Made by a program: the position numbers and the translations under genes. A model generated the notes under the pieces. It was not told where the DNA came from. It ran no database searches and worked only from the letters and a program-made list of their open reading frames with translations. Positions 33,039-43,474 of a DNA stretch of 64,000 bases are shown in pieces. Origin of the DNA: Gonium pectorale (Eukaryota; Chlorophyta; Chlorophyceae; Chlamydomonadales; Volvocaceae); contig LSYV01000022.1 of the NCBI GenBank assembly GCA_001584585.1, forward strand, positions 625,005 to 689,004. The letters run 5' to 3'. Each line of letters begins with the position of its first letter. Position 1 is the first letter of the stretch.

Positions 33039-36000
33039 CTACAGCCACTTGTCGTGCACCACGCCGGACCAGATGCCCTCCCCGTCGCTGTCGTACTCCT
33101 CCGCCGCGCCACCCCATCCGCCGCCGCCGTCGCCGTCGCCATCGTCGCCCTTCCACCGGCCGGCCGTCGCTCCGCCCTTCCCGGTGCCTGCTGCCCCGCT
33201 CCCCGCCCCGCCGCCGCCGCCGCCGCCCCCGCGGCCGCCGCCGCCGCCGTTGAGCATGAGCAGACGGCGCTGCACGACGTAGCCCAGGAAGGCGCCCGAC
33301 ATGAGCATGCCCGCTCCGAACGACGCCACCGTGGTGACCCAGAAGGCCGTGAACGACTCCTCCAGCGTGTTGCGCATGTTCATGCCAAAGATGCCCGCCA
33401 CGCTGGTTTCGGAGCGGCGGCGGCGAGAGAGGGAGGGGAGGGGGGAGGGGAGGAGGGAGGGGGGAGGAGCAGATAGCGGCGGGGAGGTGGGGGCAGGGGG
33501 GAGGGGGAAGGGCGGATGGTACCGGAGACCGGTGTATGGGGTGCGTGTGCCAGGGTACGACAGCCGCGTCAGGTCCGGTACAACGTCCGGCGTACCGGCA
33601 ATCATCTAAAAAAGAGAACCAGAAACCCAAAGCATTCACGTCATCTTAGACAGACTGTAAAAGCGGGTGTCCCCACGAGCCACGAACCAGGACCGAACGA
33701 CACCCGTGCCCGTGCCCGTGCCCATGCCCGTGCCCGTGCCCGTGCCCATGCGCAGCACAGTTCGCCGATAACCGTGGCTTATAGGTCACCTGGTGACGAA
33801 TGTGAACATGAGGGTTATGGATGTGACCACCAGGTCGATGCCCACGATTTGGTTGCGCCTGGGGCGGCGCGGGGGGCGGGCCGCGGGGGGGGGGAGACAT
33901 GAGCGGGTGTGGGGTGGGGGCAGGGCGTGTGGGAGGCAGGGCGCGTGAGTCCATCCGCTTTGATCCGCTCGACGCCGCCAGGGATGCCGGTCCGACGATG
34001 AGGACGTTGACCGACAGGCACACACAGGAGGAGTGACACGTGCCAACAACGGACCTGTTGTCCAGGTCTATGTTGACGAAGTCCTCCGTGTCGTCGATCC
34101 GCTCCGTCAGCGCCTGCAGCCGACCCAGCAGCGCCTCCACCTGCGGGGAACGGGGGTGGGGGAGGCAAGGGGGAGCAAACAGTCCGAGGCAAGGGGGACG
34201 AGGGGGGCTGAGGCGGCGAAGATGGGGATGAGCACAGGGTGCCGGGGGGGGGGCCGGGGGGGGGAAGAGACCGACCAGCCTGGGGATGGGCACGGGCAGC
34301 TGGGGCAAACACGGCCGGGGCAGCACAGCAGCTTCAGCTAACAAGAATGGTCTTGGCTGTTGCTCTTCGCCGTGGTCTACCTCGTCCGGCATTGGCGGCG
34401 TTGGCGGAGGCGCCGCTGAAGAGGAGCGGCGGGAGCGCAGGGCTGGTGATAAGGGCGGAGGGAGGCGGGATCGGGACTGTGTGGGTAGCGACGCGCGGCA
34501 GGAGCCCAACAGGGTTTCTGTCCCCGGGCGCTACTGGCTACTAGCAGGGGGGGCGAGGCAGACGACGGGGCATGTGAGGGCGGGGCAGGTGGCGGTGCGG
34601 TGCGAGTGCGTGCGGCGAAGGGGTGCTCTGATGGACCTCTGTTGGGCCTCTGCCCCAGCAGGCGGCACAAAGGGAAATGGCAACCTGGGAAGGCGGTGGA
34701 TGGGGGATGGGGGGGTGGGAGGGCAGCAGCGACGCCCGCCTGCAGCGGTGCACAGCAGCCCCACCGACTGGGGCCGACTAGCCCCGACTTGCGGAGGGGG
34801 ACTGACTGAGGGAGAGCGCGGACGGCGGCGACTGACGACGTCCACGTGTATGTGTGCAGCCGACCCAGCAGCGCATTCCCCTCCTCCCCTGCGTCCGACC
34901 AAACTGCCAGCCAGCCATCCCCGTCCCCATTATGTTACCTCGTCAAGCTCGCCCCCTACCCCCCACACAGCCATTCCCCCACCAAGCAGTCCCGGCCCAC
35001 GCACCTGCACGTAGTAGAACTCGAGCAGGTTCTCGCAGTCCTCCACATCGTGCGGCGCAGCCCGGCCGCCGCCAGCGCCGCCGCCGCCGCCGGCGCCCGC
35101 CTGCTGCGCCGCCCACACCGTCGTCGCGATGCTGGTCTCGGAGCCGCCGGACTCTGACGGCGCGGAGCTGGCGCCGCCGCCGGCGTAGGAGCTATCGAAG
35201 GAGATGTCGGAGAGCGCCGCCGACTGCTGGGGTTCGGAGCCGGCGCCGCCGGCCAGCCGCCGTGCAGAGTACTGGCGGTGGGGGCCCGCCGGTCGCGGCA
35301 GCGGCGCCGTCGCCAGGTGCTCCGGAACCTCCACATCGACCAGGGGCGCCGGCGGCGCGCCGCCGCCGAAGTGCCACAGACCAGCGGCCGTGTCGGCGCC
35401 CGCAGGTGGCGGCGGGGCCGGCGGGGCCGTCGCGGATGTCGCCGTGCCGCTGGGGCCTGCGTACTGCATCGGCAGCGCGCCGAAGGGCGTGGGCAGCTCC
35501 GGAAGCTGCGGCGGCGGCGACGGCGGCGCCTCGATGTCGTGCACCACCTCAGCCTCCGCCTCTCCCTGGGACGCCTCCGCCTCTGCCTCCGCCACCCCCT
35601 CCAGCGGCCCAGCCGGTGCTGCCGCCAGGCCTCCAGCCCCTGTCCCCCCTTCCCCTGCTCCTCCCCCACCACGCCCACCGCCTCCGCCCTCCCCCTGTCC
35701 CCGAAGTTCCTCCTCCTCCTCCTCGCGGCCTGGGAGGCCCTCGCTGCCGGAGGGTACTCGCAGCTCGGGCGGCAGGCGCCACTCTGCGGGGGACTCGCCC
35801 TCCAGGGCGGCCCTGTGGCCACACAACCGGGGGTGTGGGGGTGTGGTTGGGGGGCCGCAACAGTAAGTCGTCAGTGTGGCATTAGCCGCGGCCGTCAGGG
35901 TCCCATTGGCCATGGGCGGACCGGCGGGCAATCAGCGCGGTCGCACTCTCCTGGCTCAGGTCCTCATCATGACGACCGCCACCGTGCCACGGCACCTCCC

Positions 36001-39000
36001 TCTCCTGCGCATGGCGTCCCCGCGGCCGCTCTGGAGGCACGAAGTTCCGCTGCGCAAAACGGTCCAACCCCGCGACTGTATCACCTGTACGATGAGTGTC
36101 ACAGAAAGTACGGCAACGCGCTCCCGTACGGCCGCGTGGCACACCTGCGCCCCAGGTACATGTCAAGCATGTCGTCGTCGTCGTCCAGGATGCCGCGCAG
36201 AGCCGCCGCCAGCCGCCGCGAGCGGCCGCCCACGCCGCCGATGGCGCGCTTGGCCTCCCGCACCGCCTCCAGCCGGCCGGGGCTGACGGCGCGCGCCAGG
36301 GCGTCCGCGGCTCGCGGCACGTGCACCTCCAGCCAGTGGACCTGCGGGGGGGAGTGTGGGGGGATGGGGGGATGGGGTGCGTGGGGGGGGGGGAGGAAGG
36401 GGGGTGTGGAGGGGGGGAGGGCTATTCAGTCCGTGGCAAAAGCTGACTGATGACCGTCGAGCAAAGAAGCGTTGACCCGTTCATACCAGAGCATCGAACT
36501 TGGCTTGTGGCGGCCGCGCGCGCAAGGAGCGGGCGCGGCCCGGAGTCGAGCCGCCGGGTGATGACGCGGAAACCGAGTAATAGTAGTAGTCTAGAGCTGA
36601 GTAGGGAGAGATACAGCGGCTGAGCTATAGAACTAAGTGTAACGACTGCTGTGGGCTGCCATGCGTGTGCGGTGCGCCTGTGTGTCACGACCCCCCGCCA
36701 CCGCATACGCAAACACTCGCAAAGGCAGCGCGGCGCGGGGCGGGGGGAGGGGCCGAACCCCGCCACCTCGGTATGGGCGCCTCGGACGCCGACGTTTGCG
36801 CCGGCACACCGGACGCTGTCCCCAGTCAACAGCGCCACGCCCTCGGACTGTGTGCCCCCCCCCCCCCTCACACACACACTCCAACAACCCCACCCGGCTG
36901 CTCGGCGCTCACCACCACCACCCACCCCACCTGCGCATCCAACAGACGGACCGCCTCCGACAGCCCCGCCTCCAGAGCCCGCAGCTCGTACGGCAGTTCC
37001 AGATCCAGCATGCCCTCGCTGTCAATCCGTAACGGCGGCGCGCTGGCGGGTCCGCCTCCGCTACCACCGCCTCCGCCGCCTCCGCCACCGGCGGCGGCGG
37101 CGGCGGCGCCGACTGCCTTCACGCGGTCAGCCTCCACCCCGCCGCCGGCCTTGCGACCCAGGGCGCGCGGGCCGTGGGCCTTGGGGGCTGCGGGAGCGCC
37201 GACCAGCGGCGCCGCCGGGGGAGGAAGAGGGGCAGATGGCGCCGCCACAACAGGTGGGTACGGCTCCAGCCTGCAAGCATACAATCGGGAGGCACTCGTG
37301 TGGATTGAGAATGCTGAGATGGAGGGGCGATGCCAAGGGACCTCCAAAAGCAGTGCGCACCGCCACCGCCCCAACTCGCCTGGCACCGCCAGCGCCGCCA
37401 GCGCCGCTGGCGCCGCCGCCCTCGCGCGTAGGCTCCTCGGCCTCGGACGCCTCCGCCGCCGCGACGGCCGCCTCGCGCCGCGCCGCCTCCGCCTGCCAGC
37501 CGCGCCAGTGCCGTGCTCCGCCGCTGCCGCAGCGTGCTCTGGCGGCCGATCAGCAGGCGGCCGCTGCCGGTGCCGGTGCCCAGCGGGCTGGCGGCGCCGC
37601 GGCTGTGGCTGTCGGGATCGCGGCTCAGCCGCCGGCTGTCGCCGCCGCTGTGCGGCTCACGTGGCTGGTTGTGGTTGTCACGGTGGTTGTCGCCATGGAT
37701 GAGGCGGTGGTTGTGGGGGTGNNNNNNNNNNNNNNNNNNNNGTCCGCGCGTCGTCGTACGCGTCGTCGTAGTGTTGGTGTGTGTCGTACGGTGTCGTCGC
37801 GAGTGGAGTGGTGGTCGGTGGTGGTGGGGTGGTGTGTGGGGGTGGGGGTGGTGGCGATCCGGGTGTTGGGCAGCCGCGGGCAGAGCGGCCCGCGACTCGC
37901 CGCCGTGGGACAGCAGTGCTGGCAGCGCCGCCGCGGAGGCGCCGGCGCCGGCGGCAAGGGGCTGGGCGCCCGCCGCGGTCCGGAAGGGGCTGCCGACGTC
38001 GTGCAGTTCCGCGCTCTCTGAGACTGCCGTGGGGCCGCCGCCGCCGCCATCACCGCCGCTCCGGGTGCTATCGGGGCCGGCCCCCGGCGGCGCAGACGCC
38101 TGGTGCGTTGCGTGTGGGCCAGCCGGCGCCGGCGCCGGCGCCGGCGGCACGGCGGAGCCGTGCCTTGTGCCGGTTGCGGTCGCCGCCGCCCCGGAGGCTG
38201 CGGCGTCCAGCACTGCCGGCGGCGCGGTGGACGCGTGGGCGGCGGCGGGCGCGCGCGCTCGGGGGCGGGTGGGGCTCGGGACGCGGGGCCCTGCATTCGG
38301 TGCGGAGGGGGTGGGCGCGGTGTCCTGGTGGCCGCTCGCATCTGCAGCGGAACCTGGCGCCGTCTCACGGTCCGGCGCGTGTTAACAGGCAACGTTTTCA
38401 CGCGGGGTCTTGTCTCTCGCACCGCCGAGTGGCGTTCCACACGCCCTCCGCCACTACGCTCGCACTTCCGTACTACGGAAGCCCAGACATGCCCATACCT
38501 GTTTGTAGGTCGCGGTTACCAGCTCGGAGGCGAAAGCCCACATACATCTACACTTCGTCCGTACCGGACCAGCGCCGGGCGACGATTGTGGTGCGGCCAT
38601 GCACGCATGCACGCACGGGATCGACACCGCCAGCGTCCCCAGAGTCCAGAGCCAGCGTCCACCCCCGCCCGCCCCCCCCCGTGGGTCGCCCCAGGGCTTC
38701 TCTACTGAAAATGCCTTCCAACCCTCTAACCCCCGCGGTTCGACTGCCGGCACGTACCCTTGCCCCCGCTGCCCCCGTTGCCGCCGTTGCCGCCGTTGCC
38801 GCCGTTGCCGCCGTGCCCTCCGTTGCCTCCGTGGCCGCCATTGCCTCGAACATGGTGACCGTTGGGCCCGCCGTCCGCGCCGCCGCCGTCAAACCCCGCC
38901 ACCGCCGCCGCCACCGCCGCCTCCATGGCGGCAACCGGGTCGGTGACGGCGCTCAGCCGCGCGCACAGCGCCCCAATGAAGGGGCAGTGCAGCGGCCGCG

Positions 39001-41760
39001 CCTGCACACAGTCCACCACCCGGCCCCCCAGGGCGCTGCCGCCGCCACCGCCGTACATGCCGTACCCGCCGTACCCGCCGGGCAGCCGGCCGTCGGCCTC
39101 GACCGGGTGCTGCACGCTGAGCACGTACACCTGCGGGCCCATCGGACCGGCGGCAATGGCAGGCGGACGGGACTCAACGAAGGACCGTCCGTGGGCTCGT
39201 GTTCTGTGTTCAAGTGCCCTCTGCTCAGACGCAAACCCCAGTCGCGGGAACTGCCCAAGCCGGACCTGCACGCACACGATAGGGCAGTCCGACCGCCCGC
39301 CCTGGAGGCGGCTCGAGGGGCTGGTCGCTTGGGGCCTGAGGTCCGCGACAGCCGTGCCCGAGCGGGGCCAGGCGGACGTGGAGCCTATCCGGCTCCTGCG
39401 TCGCTTCAATCACCGGGTTACCGGGTACCCCCGGACTGCCCGCACCGTGAACCGGTGATGGGCTCTACACATCACTACGGCAGTGCATACAAGTAGGCCC
39501 TGATGCGCCTCCTGATTCAGGAGGCAGTCCCCAGCAGGTTTCACCCGCATGTGCCCCTCCTCACCTCACCTCACCTCACCCGGTACGCCCCATTGTACTG
39601 CCCATGTTTTGAAACTCACATCGGCTACGCCCGTTCGTAGTTGCATGGTGCTAGTGCTTGGTGCCTTACGAGCCGGGCCGTTCGTACCGTGCGCTCCCCC
39701 ACCCCACCCCCACCCCCACCCCCACCCCCACCCCCACGAGGCACGTGTGGCCCTCGCCCCCCGTCTGGTCCGCCCCGGAAGGGCCCGCTGGGGTGGTGGG
39801 CTGGGGTGGTGGGCTGTTGGGGTGGTCCCATTGCCACACCTGGTCCGCCCCGGGAGGGCCCCCATTGCCACACCTGGTCCGCCCCGATGATCATGCGCAC
39901 CGTCTCCAAGTTGACTACCAGCGCTCTCTCGCGGATGAGGATGGCGGTGGGCGTGGGGATGGGCAGCTGCCGACGGGGTGGCAAGGGGGAGGGCGAGGGC
40001 CCTGGCGTGTGGGCGCCGCCGGGGGCGCGTGGGCCGTGGCGACTAGCGGGGGTCGCGACCCGTGGGTCGGCAGGACACACCGGGTTCTTCATCTCAAGAC
40101 GCGTGGACGGCAAAGGTTATGGCGGTCAGGGGGCTGCATTGAGAGAGCGGTGCGTGTGTGAGCGGCTACAGCAGCACATGCGGCAAGCTGGGCACACAAG
40201 GCTCCACATCCACCATCGCCACGTACGGCGCCGTACGGTGCCGCACACGCGCACGCGTGCCGTACGATACTGCACACAGAGTATAGCGTGCAGTCGGCCG
40301 TACCGCTGGGTCTATGGCCCGCAAGTCGCGGTACGCGATGCCCATGTCGGCCACCAGCTGGTGCCTGTCGACCTGGGGGGGGGGGCGGGGCACAGAAACA
40401 AGATAGGCAAAGACTGATAGACGGAGGCCGACGGATCAGAGACATGAATCGAAGGCGGGCCGTTCTAGGTTGAACCTGTAGAGACGGTACCAGGCGAGTC
40501 AGCGGAATGCCAGCCCGCGCAGCACGGCACGCACGGCAGCTGGCTCGGCCGTACAGCGAAGCCCAGTGACGCCGAGCATATCCGTACCATGACGCGAGGG
40601 GGCCATGACGCGAGGGGACCTCCCCGCCAGTGCTCCACCCGTCGAAGGGATGCCGCGCAACGGCGCACAACCCAGTTCCCATCCCGCAAGGAAGCCATCA
40701 TGTGTGCGCCACAGCCGCCACTGGGTACAGAGATACGGCCCAACCACGCGACACCCGACACGCCCACAGTGGGCCTTTCCAACTCCCATGAGCTCCACCA
40801 CCCCCCACTGCAGCGCCTCGTGGCACGCACCCGCACGATGCTGGGGATGCCGTCCCGTGAGATGTGCACCACCCGGCGCGGGTTGCGCGGGTCAAAGGGC
40901 GTGGCGGAGGTGGAGACAGCGCCGAGAGGCGGGTAGCCCCCGCCCCCGCCGCCGCCACCCCCGGCCCCGGCCCCGCCGCCGCCGCCTTCACCGCTGTCAC
41001 GGCCGCTCAGCTGACGGACAGCGCTGACGGTGCGGCTGCGCTCTAGCTGTTGCGGTGCTGGTGCCGGCGGCTCCGGATGTGGGTCCCTGGGGGCGGCCAA
41101 TAGGTAATGGCGCGGAAGGAAGGCGAAGATACCGGAAGTGCCCGAGCCCTGTGCACTAAGGGGCAGAGGGGTGCTGGGGTGTTGGGCTCTAAGTCGCCTC
41201 CTAAACCCGTCCCCCCCCCCCACGCGGCTCGCTGATGGGCCGAGGAAGCACCGGAGCTAGCACCGGCCGGGAGAGAGGGCAGTACGTGAGTGTTCGTTCC
41301 CTTGTTCACCCTGGTCGAGCCGCGCTGCCGCCGGAACCCATTACCGCGTTGGCCTGGCAGCTGTACGGAACGCCGTACGAGATAAACGTACCACAGGGAG
41401 AACCGCCACCCACCACATGTCGTTTCGCTGAGCCCGATGTCCAGATCCCAGGGCCAGTCCCATGGGGAGCGAGCCGCCGCGCAAGGCGCTCCGCTGAAAG
41501 CCCGGCGCGGGCGGGGTCGCCGCCGGCGCCGGCGCCGGCTCCCGCCGCTGCACGCGCCGCAGCGCCCTGCCCGCAACGTCCCAGCAGGCCGCGGCGGCGG
41601 CCTCGGTAGCGCCGACGACCACGCTGCCTGCCGGCCCGCAGGCGCCGCCGACGGCCTGCCCAGAGGCGGCGGCGCGGAGGCCGCCGCCGCCGCCGGCGCC
41701 GGCCGCCCCTGACATAGCTGCGCCCGGGCTGGCCCCTGAGGTTGACTGCACTATTGGCAT
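33039..41760 (-). CDS. MRS2: MRS2/CorA-type magnesium transporter, expanded
   Basis: Exons (minus): 41760-41410, 41148-40831, 40372-40304, 39966-39874, 39130-38758, 38341 to about 37387, 37270-36931, 36341-36145, 35812-35005, 34140-34055, 33858-33790, 33402-33039; about 1340 aa including a 20-N gap. Conserved blocks run in MRS2 order: VADMGIAYRDLRAIDP, ILIRERALVVNLETVRMIIG, LELPYELRALEAGLSEAV, REAKRAIGGVGGRS with DDDDDMLDMYLGRR, ENLLEFYYVQVEALLGRLQ, and IDDTEDFVNIDLDNRRNQ. TM1 then leads into VAGIFGMNM, with the diagnostic GMN motif near residue 1226, and TM2 follows (FWVTTVASFGAGMLMSGAFL). MRS2 pentamers conduct Mg2+ across organelle or plasma membranes. Relatives are about 400-450 aa; here Gly/Asn/His-rich and Ala/Pro/Glu-rich inserts (residues about 310-720 and 905-1145) triple the length. 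The start codon and exon 6 boundaries are uncertain; the channel core is secure. Confidence 0.85.
33608..33626 (-). repeat. Dispersed element W, copy D (short)
   Basis: Only the AAAAAAGAGAACCAGAAAC end of element W is present, within the last MRS2 intron (33789-33403). Confidence 0.5.
33703..33751 (+). repeat. Hexanucleotide repeat (CCCGTG)n with CCCATG variants
   Basis: About eight six-base units lie in the last MRS2 intron. They are non-coding. Confidence 0.92.
36415..36513 (-). repeat. Element X, copy 2, in MRS2 intron 36930-36342
   Basis: Read on the minus strand (sense for MRS2) it runs CCGCCACAAGCCAAGTTC, a GGTATGAACGGGTCAAC block, CGGTCATCAGTCAGCTTTTG and a C-rich end. It is the closest relative of copy 1 in the metalloprotease gene and ends about 73 bp before the acceptor. 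Confidence 0.8.
37722..37741. other. Assembly gap (20 N) inside MRS2 exon 6
   Basis: A short placeholder gap in a low-complexity coding stretch. The true length, and therefore the frame across it, is unknown. Confidence 1.
38685..38730 (-). repeat. Element Y, copy 3, in MRS2 intron 38757-38342
   Basis: On the minus str and (sense for MRS2) it reads GGTTGGAAGGCATTTTC and on to AGTAGAGAAGCCC, beginning about 27 bp after the donor. That is the same orientation and donor distance as copy 1 in the metalloprotease gene. Confidence 0.7.
39696..39737 (+). repeat. C-rich hexanucleotide repeat (CCCCCA)n
   Basis: About seven units of C-runs separated by single A lie in an MRS2 intron. The opposite strand has regularly spaced G-runs that could form a G-quadruplex in the pre-mRNA. 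Confidence 0.85.
39835..39887 (-). repeat. 34-bp tandem duplication spanning the MRS2 exon-4 donor
   Basis: On the minus strand the word GGGGCGGACCAGGTGTGG occurs at the exon 4/intron junction and again 34 bp downstream, with a third partial copy ending in GGACCAG near 39775. The two full copies each present an identical CAG/GTGTGG donor. Confidence 0.85.
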
Positions 41761-41959
41761 TGGCCCTTTGCTGGTGGTGCGAGGACCTCTCCCGGTATCC
41801 TGGAAGCCGCCACGCCCTTGGCTCGGCCTGGGCAGAATTGACGGTTTGTCAGTTAAGTTGAATGCATTACTGCGCGGCCGAAGGAGGCAGTAAAACAAGC
41901 ACGCAATTCATAATGGAACACGTCAGCTGCGGTCAAAGGCACTGCAATCAAAGCCGATT

Positions 41960-43027
41960 TCACGAGAGAGCGCACCTGTGAGGCCTGGCTATTTCCGCTG
42001 CTCCTGCTTCGGTGTCAGCGTGACCCGTGGGTCGGCCGCGCCCGCGCGCCGGCTGCTGCTGCTGCTGCTGGTGGGGTTGGGTCGCGTGTGGACCAAAATA
42101 GGCAAAGCTGAGCGGCTGCAGCTGCTTTCGCTGCCCGGCTGCTGCGGGGCCAGTGCCGGTCGCGCAAGGCGCGGCGGCTCGCGCTTGAGCCGCGGTGGCC
42201 TCTAGCTCCGGTCGCGGCAGGTGTTGTTCCTGTTGGAGCTGCGCCTCCTGCTGCTGCTGCTCCTGCTGCAAGAGGGGCTGGTCGCGCTCCTGGCGAGCCT
42301 CCTTGGCGGCTCTCCAGCGCGAGGGGCTCGTGAGCCAAGTCAGGAGGCCCGGCCAAGGCATCGATCGACCAGGGACACGTGTGTTTTATGCGCGAAGCTG
42401 AGTTGCGGACGCCTGAAACGGGGGGGAGCTGGATTTGCTTTTTCGGAGCGCGCCGGCTGCAACGAGGGAGCCACGAGCGCGAGATAAATGGGTACTACAG
42501 CATTTGGACCATATTTTGACACCAGGGCCCAGCCGATTTGTTCCAACAAATCAGCGTGTCCTTCAACCGTTCGCCTGGTGTGGGGCGCACTGGACCTCCC
42601 GCGCACGGAAGCGTTGCTTGTCACGCCCCACTCCGCTCCGCTGCATGTGCGCTGCATTGCGCAGCGCCTCTCTCTCAGCTAGTGCACACAACCGCCTGCG
42701 CATACCCCAGGGTGCCACCAGTCCCTGCGCAGGCCTGCAGGACGAGTTGCTCAAGCGCAAGCAGCCCTGGGGACGCCCCAGTCCTATGCGTCCATCCTGC
42801 CAAGCTCAATAATCAACGAAGTAGCCAAGCACAGGGCACGGCCTGGCGGGCAATACCTGCAATCCCCGCGCCTCCACCTGCGCCGCCTTCTTGGAAGCTT
42901 GACGCTTCTCGCTGCGCCATCCTGCGAGCCGCCCTGTAAGCCACTGGTGGGGTGCCCGCGCCATAAGGACTCTCCCGCTCCGGCCTGACCGAGACGCCAT
43001 CCGCAGCAAATGCTCCTTGCCTGCCAT
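41960..43027 (-). CDS. Gln-rich protein, fragmentary model
   Basis: Three segments on the minus strand look coding, but I cannot join them with confidence. (a) 43027-42857 begins MAGKEHLLRMASRSGRSGRV and continues through WRSEKRQASKKAAQVEARG; it is basic, like a transit peptide, and ends at a GTATTG donor. (b) About 42745-42640 reads EREALRNAAHMQRSGVGRDK then QRFRARE. (c) About 42340-41960 reads SPSRWRAAKEARQERDQPLL, then a poly-Gln run (QQEQQQQEAQLQQEQ), a second Gln run of six, and a stop at 41960-41962. A separate frame in the same interval contains LLEQIGWALVSKYGPNAVV. The charged, helical, Gln-rich character is consistent with one coiled-coil protein. It ends 200 bp upstream of the MRS2 start on the same strand. 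No family recognised. Confidence 0.35.
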
Positions 43028-43096
43028 GGACGCCGAAATGTTAGCCCCTGTCACCGGCCCAACGGCACCCAGACGCACTGTCCCAACACCCTGTAT

Positions 43097-43147
43097 AAAA
43101 GAGAACCAGAAACGGGGGAGGCAGCCTCTACGGACATACACACCCGA
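43097..43147 (-). repeat. Dispersed element W, copy B
   Basis: Plus-strand reading AAAAGAGAACCAGAAACGGG through GGCAGCCTCTACGG to ACACACCCGA is the reverse complement of copy A with few differences. It lies in the gap between the Gln-rich gene and the phosducin-like gene. Confidence 0.8.
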
Positions 43148-43474
43148 GGGTGTGATGTTTCCAGCAGGGCGCCGAGTACAGGGCATGGCGGGCGACACCC
43201 CCGTAGACCCGCGCCTCATCACACCATGCACGACGACACAGCCAGTTGGCACGATTTACTCGGGGTTACGAGTCATCCTGATCAGCGCAATCTCACGCCG
43301 CTCCTGATTGCACATCAACTGGTCAAGCCCCCCGAACCCTGCAGTTCTATGCCGCTCGCGCACCAACATTCCAAACATAATCTTGGCACATGCGACGCCC
43401 CTGCACCTGCAGCGTTGCCGCTGCTCCGCGGCCGCAGCGCATCCGGCCATCGCGCAGCGCCCCGGCACGCCGGG

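Noticed and set aside
34854..36450. Long plus-strand open frames (343 and 390 residues)
   Set aside because: They are antisense to MRS2 exons whose minus-strand translation shows clear family motifs. The plus-strand products are Arg/Pro-rich with no domain.
39061..39080. GTACATGCCGTACC-type palindromic words as regulatory sites
   Set aside because: GTAC-containing words are frequent throughout the window, and here they fall in the Gly/Tyr repeat-coding part of an MRS2 exon.
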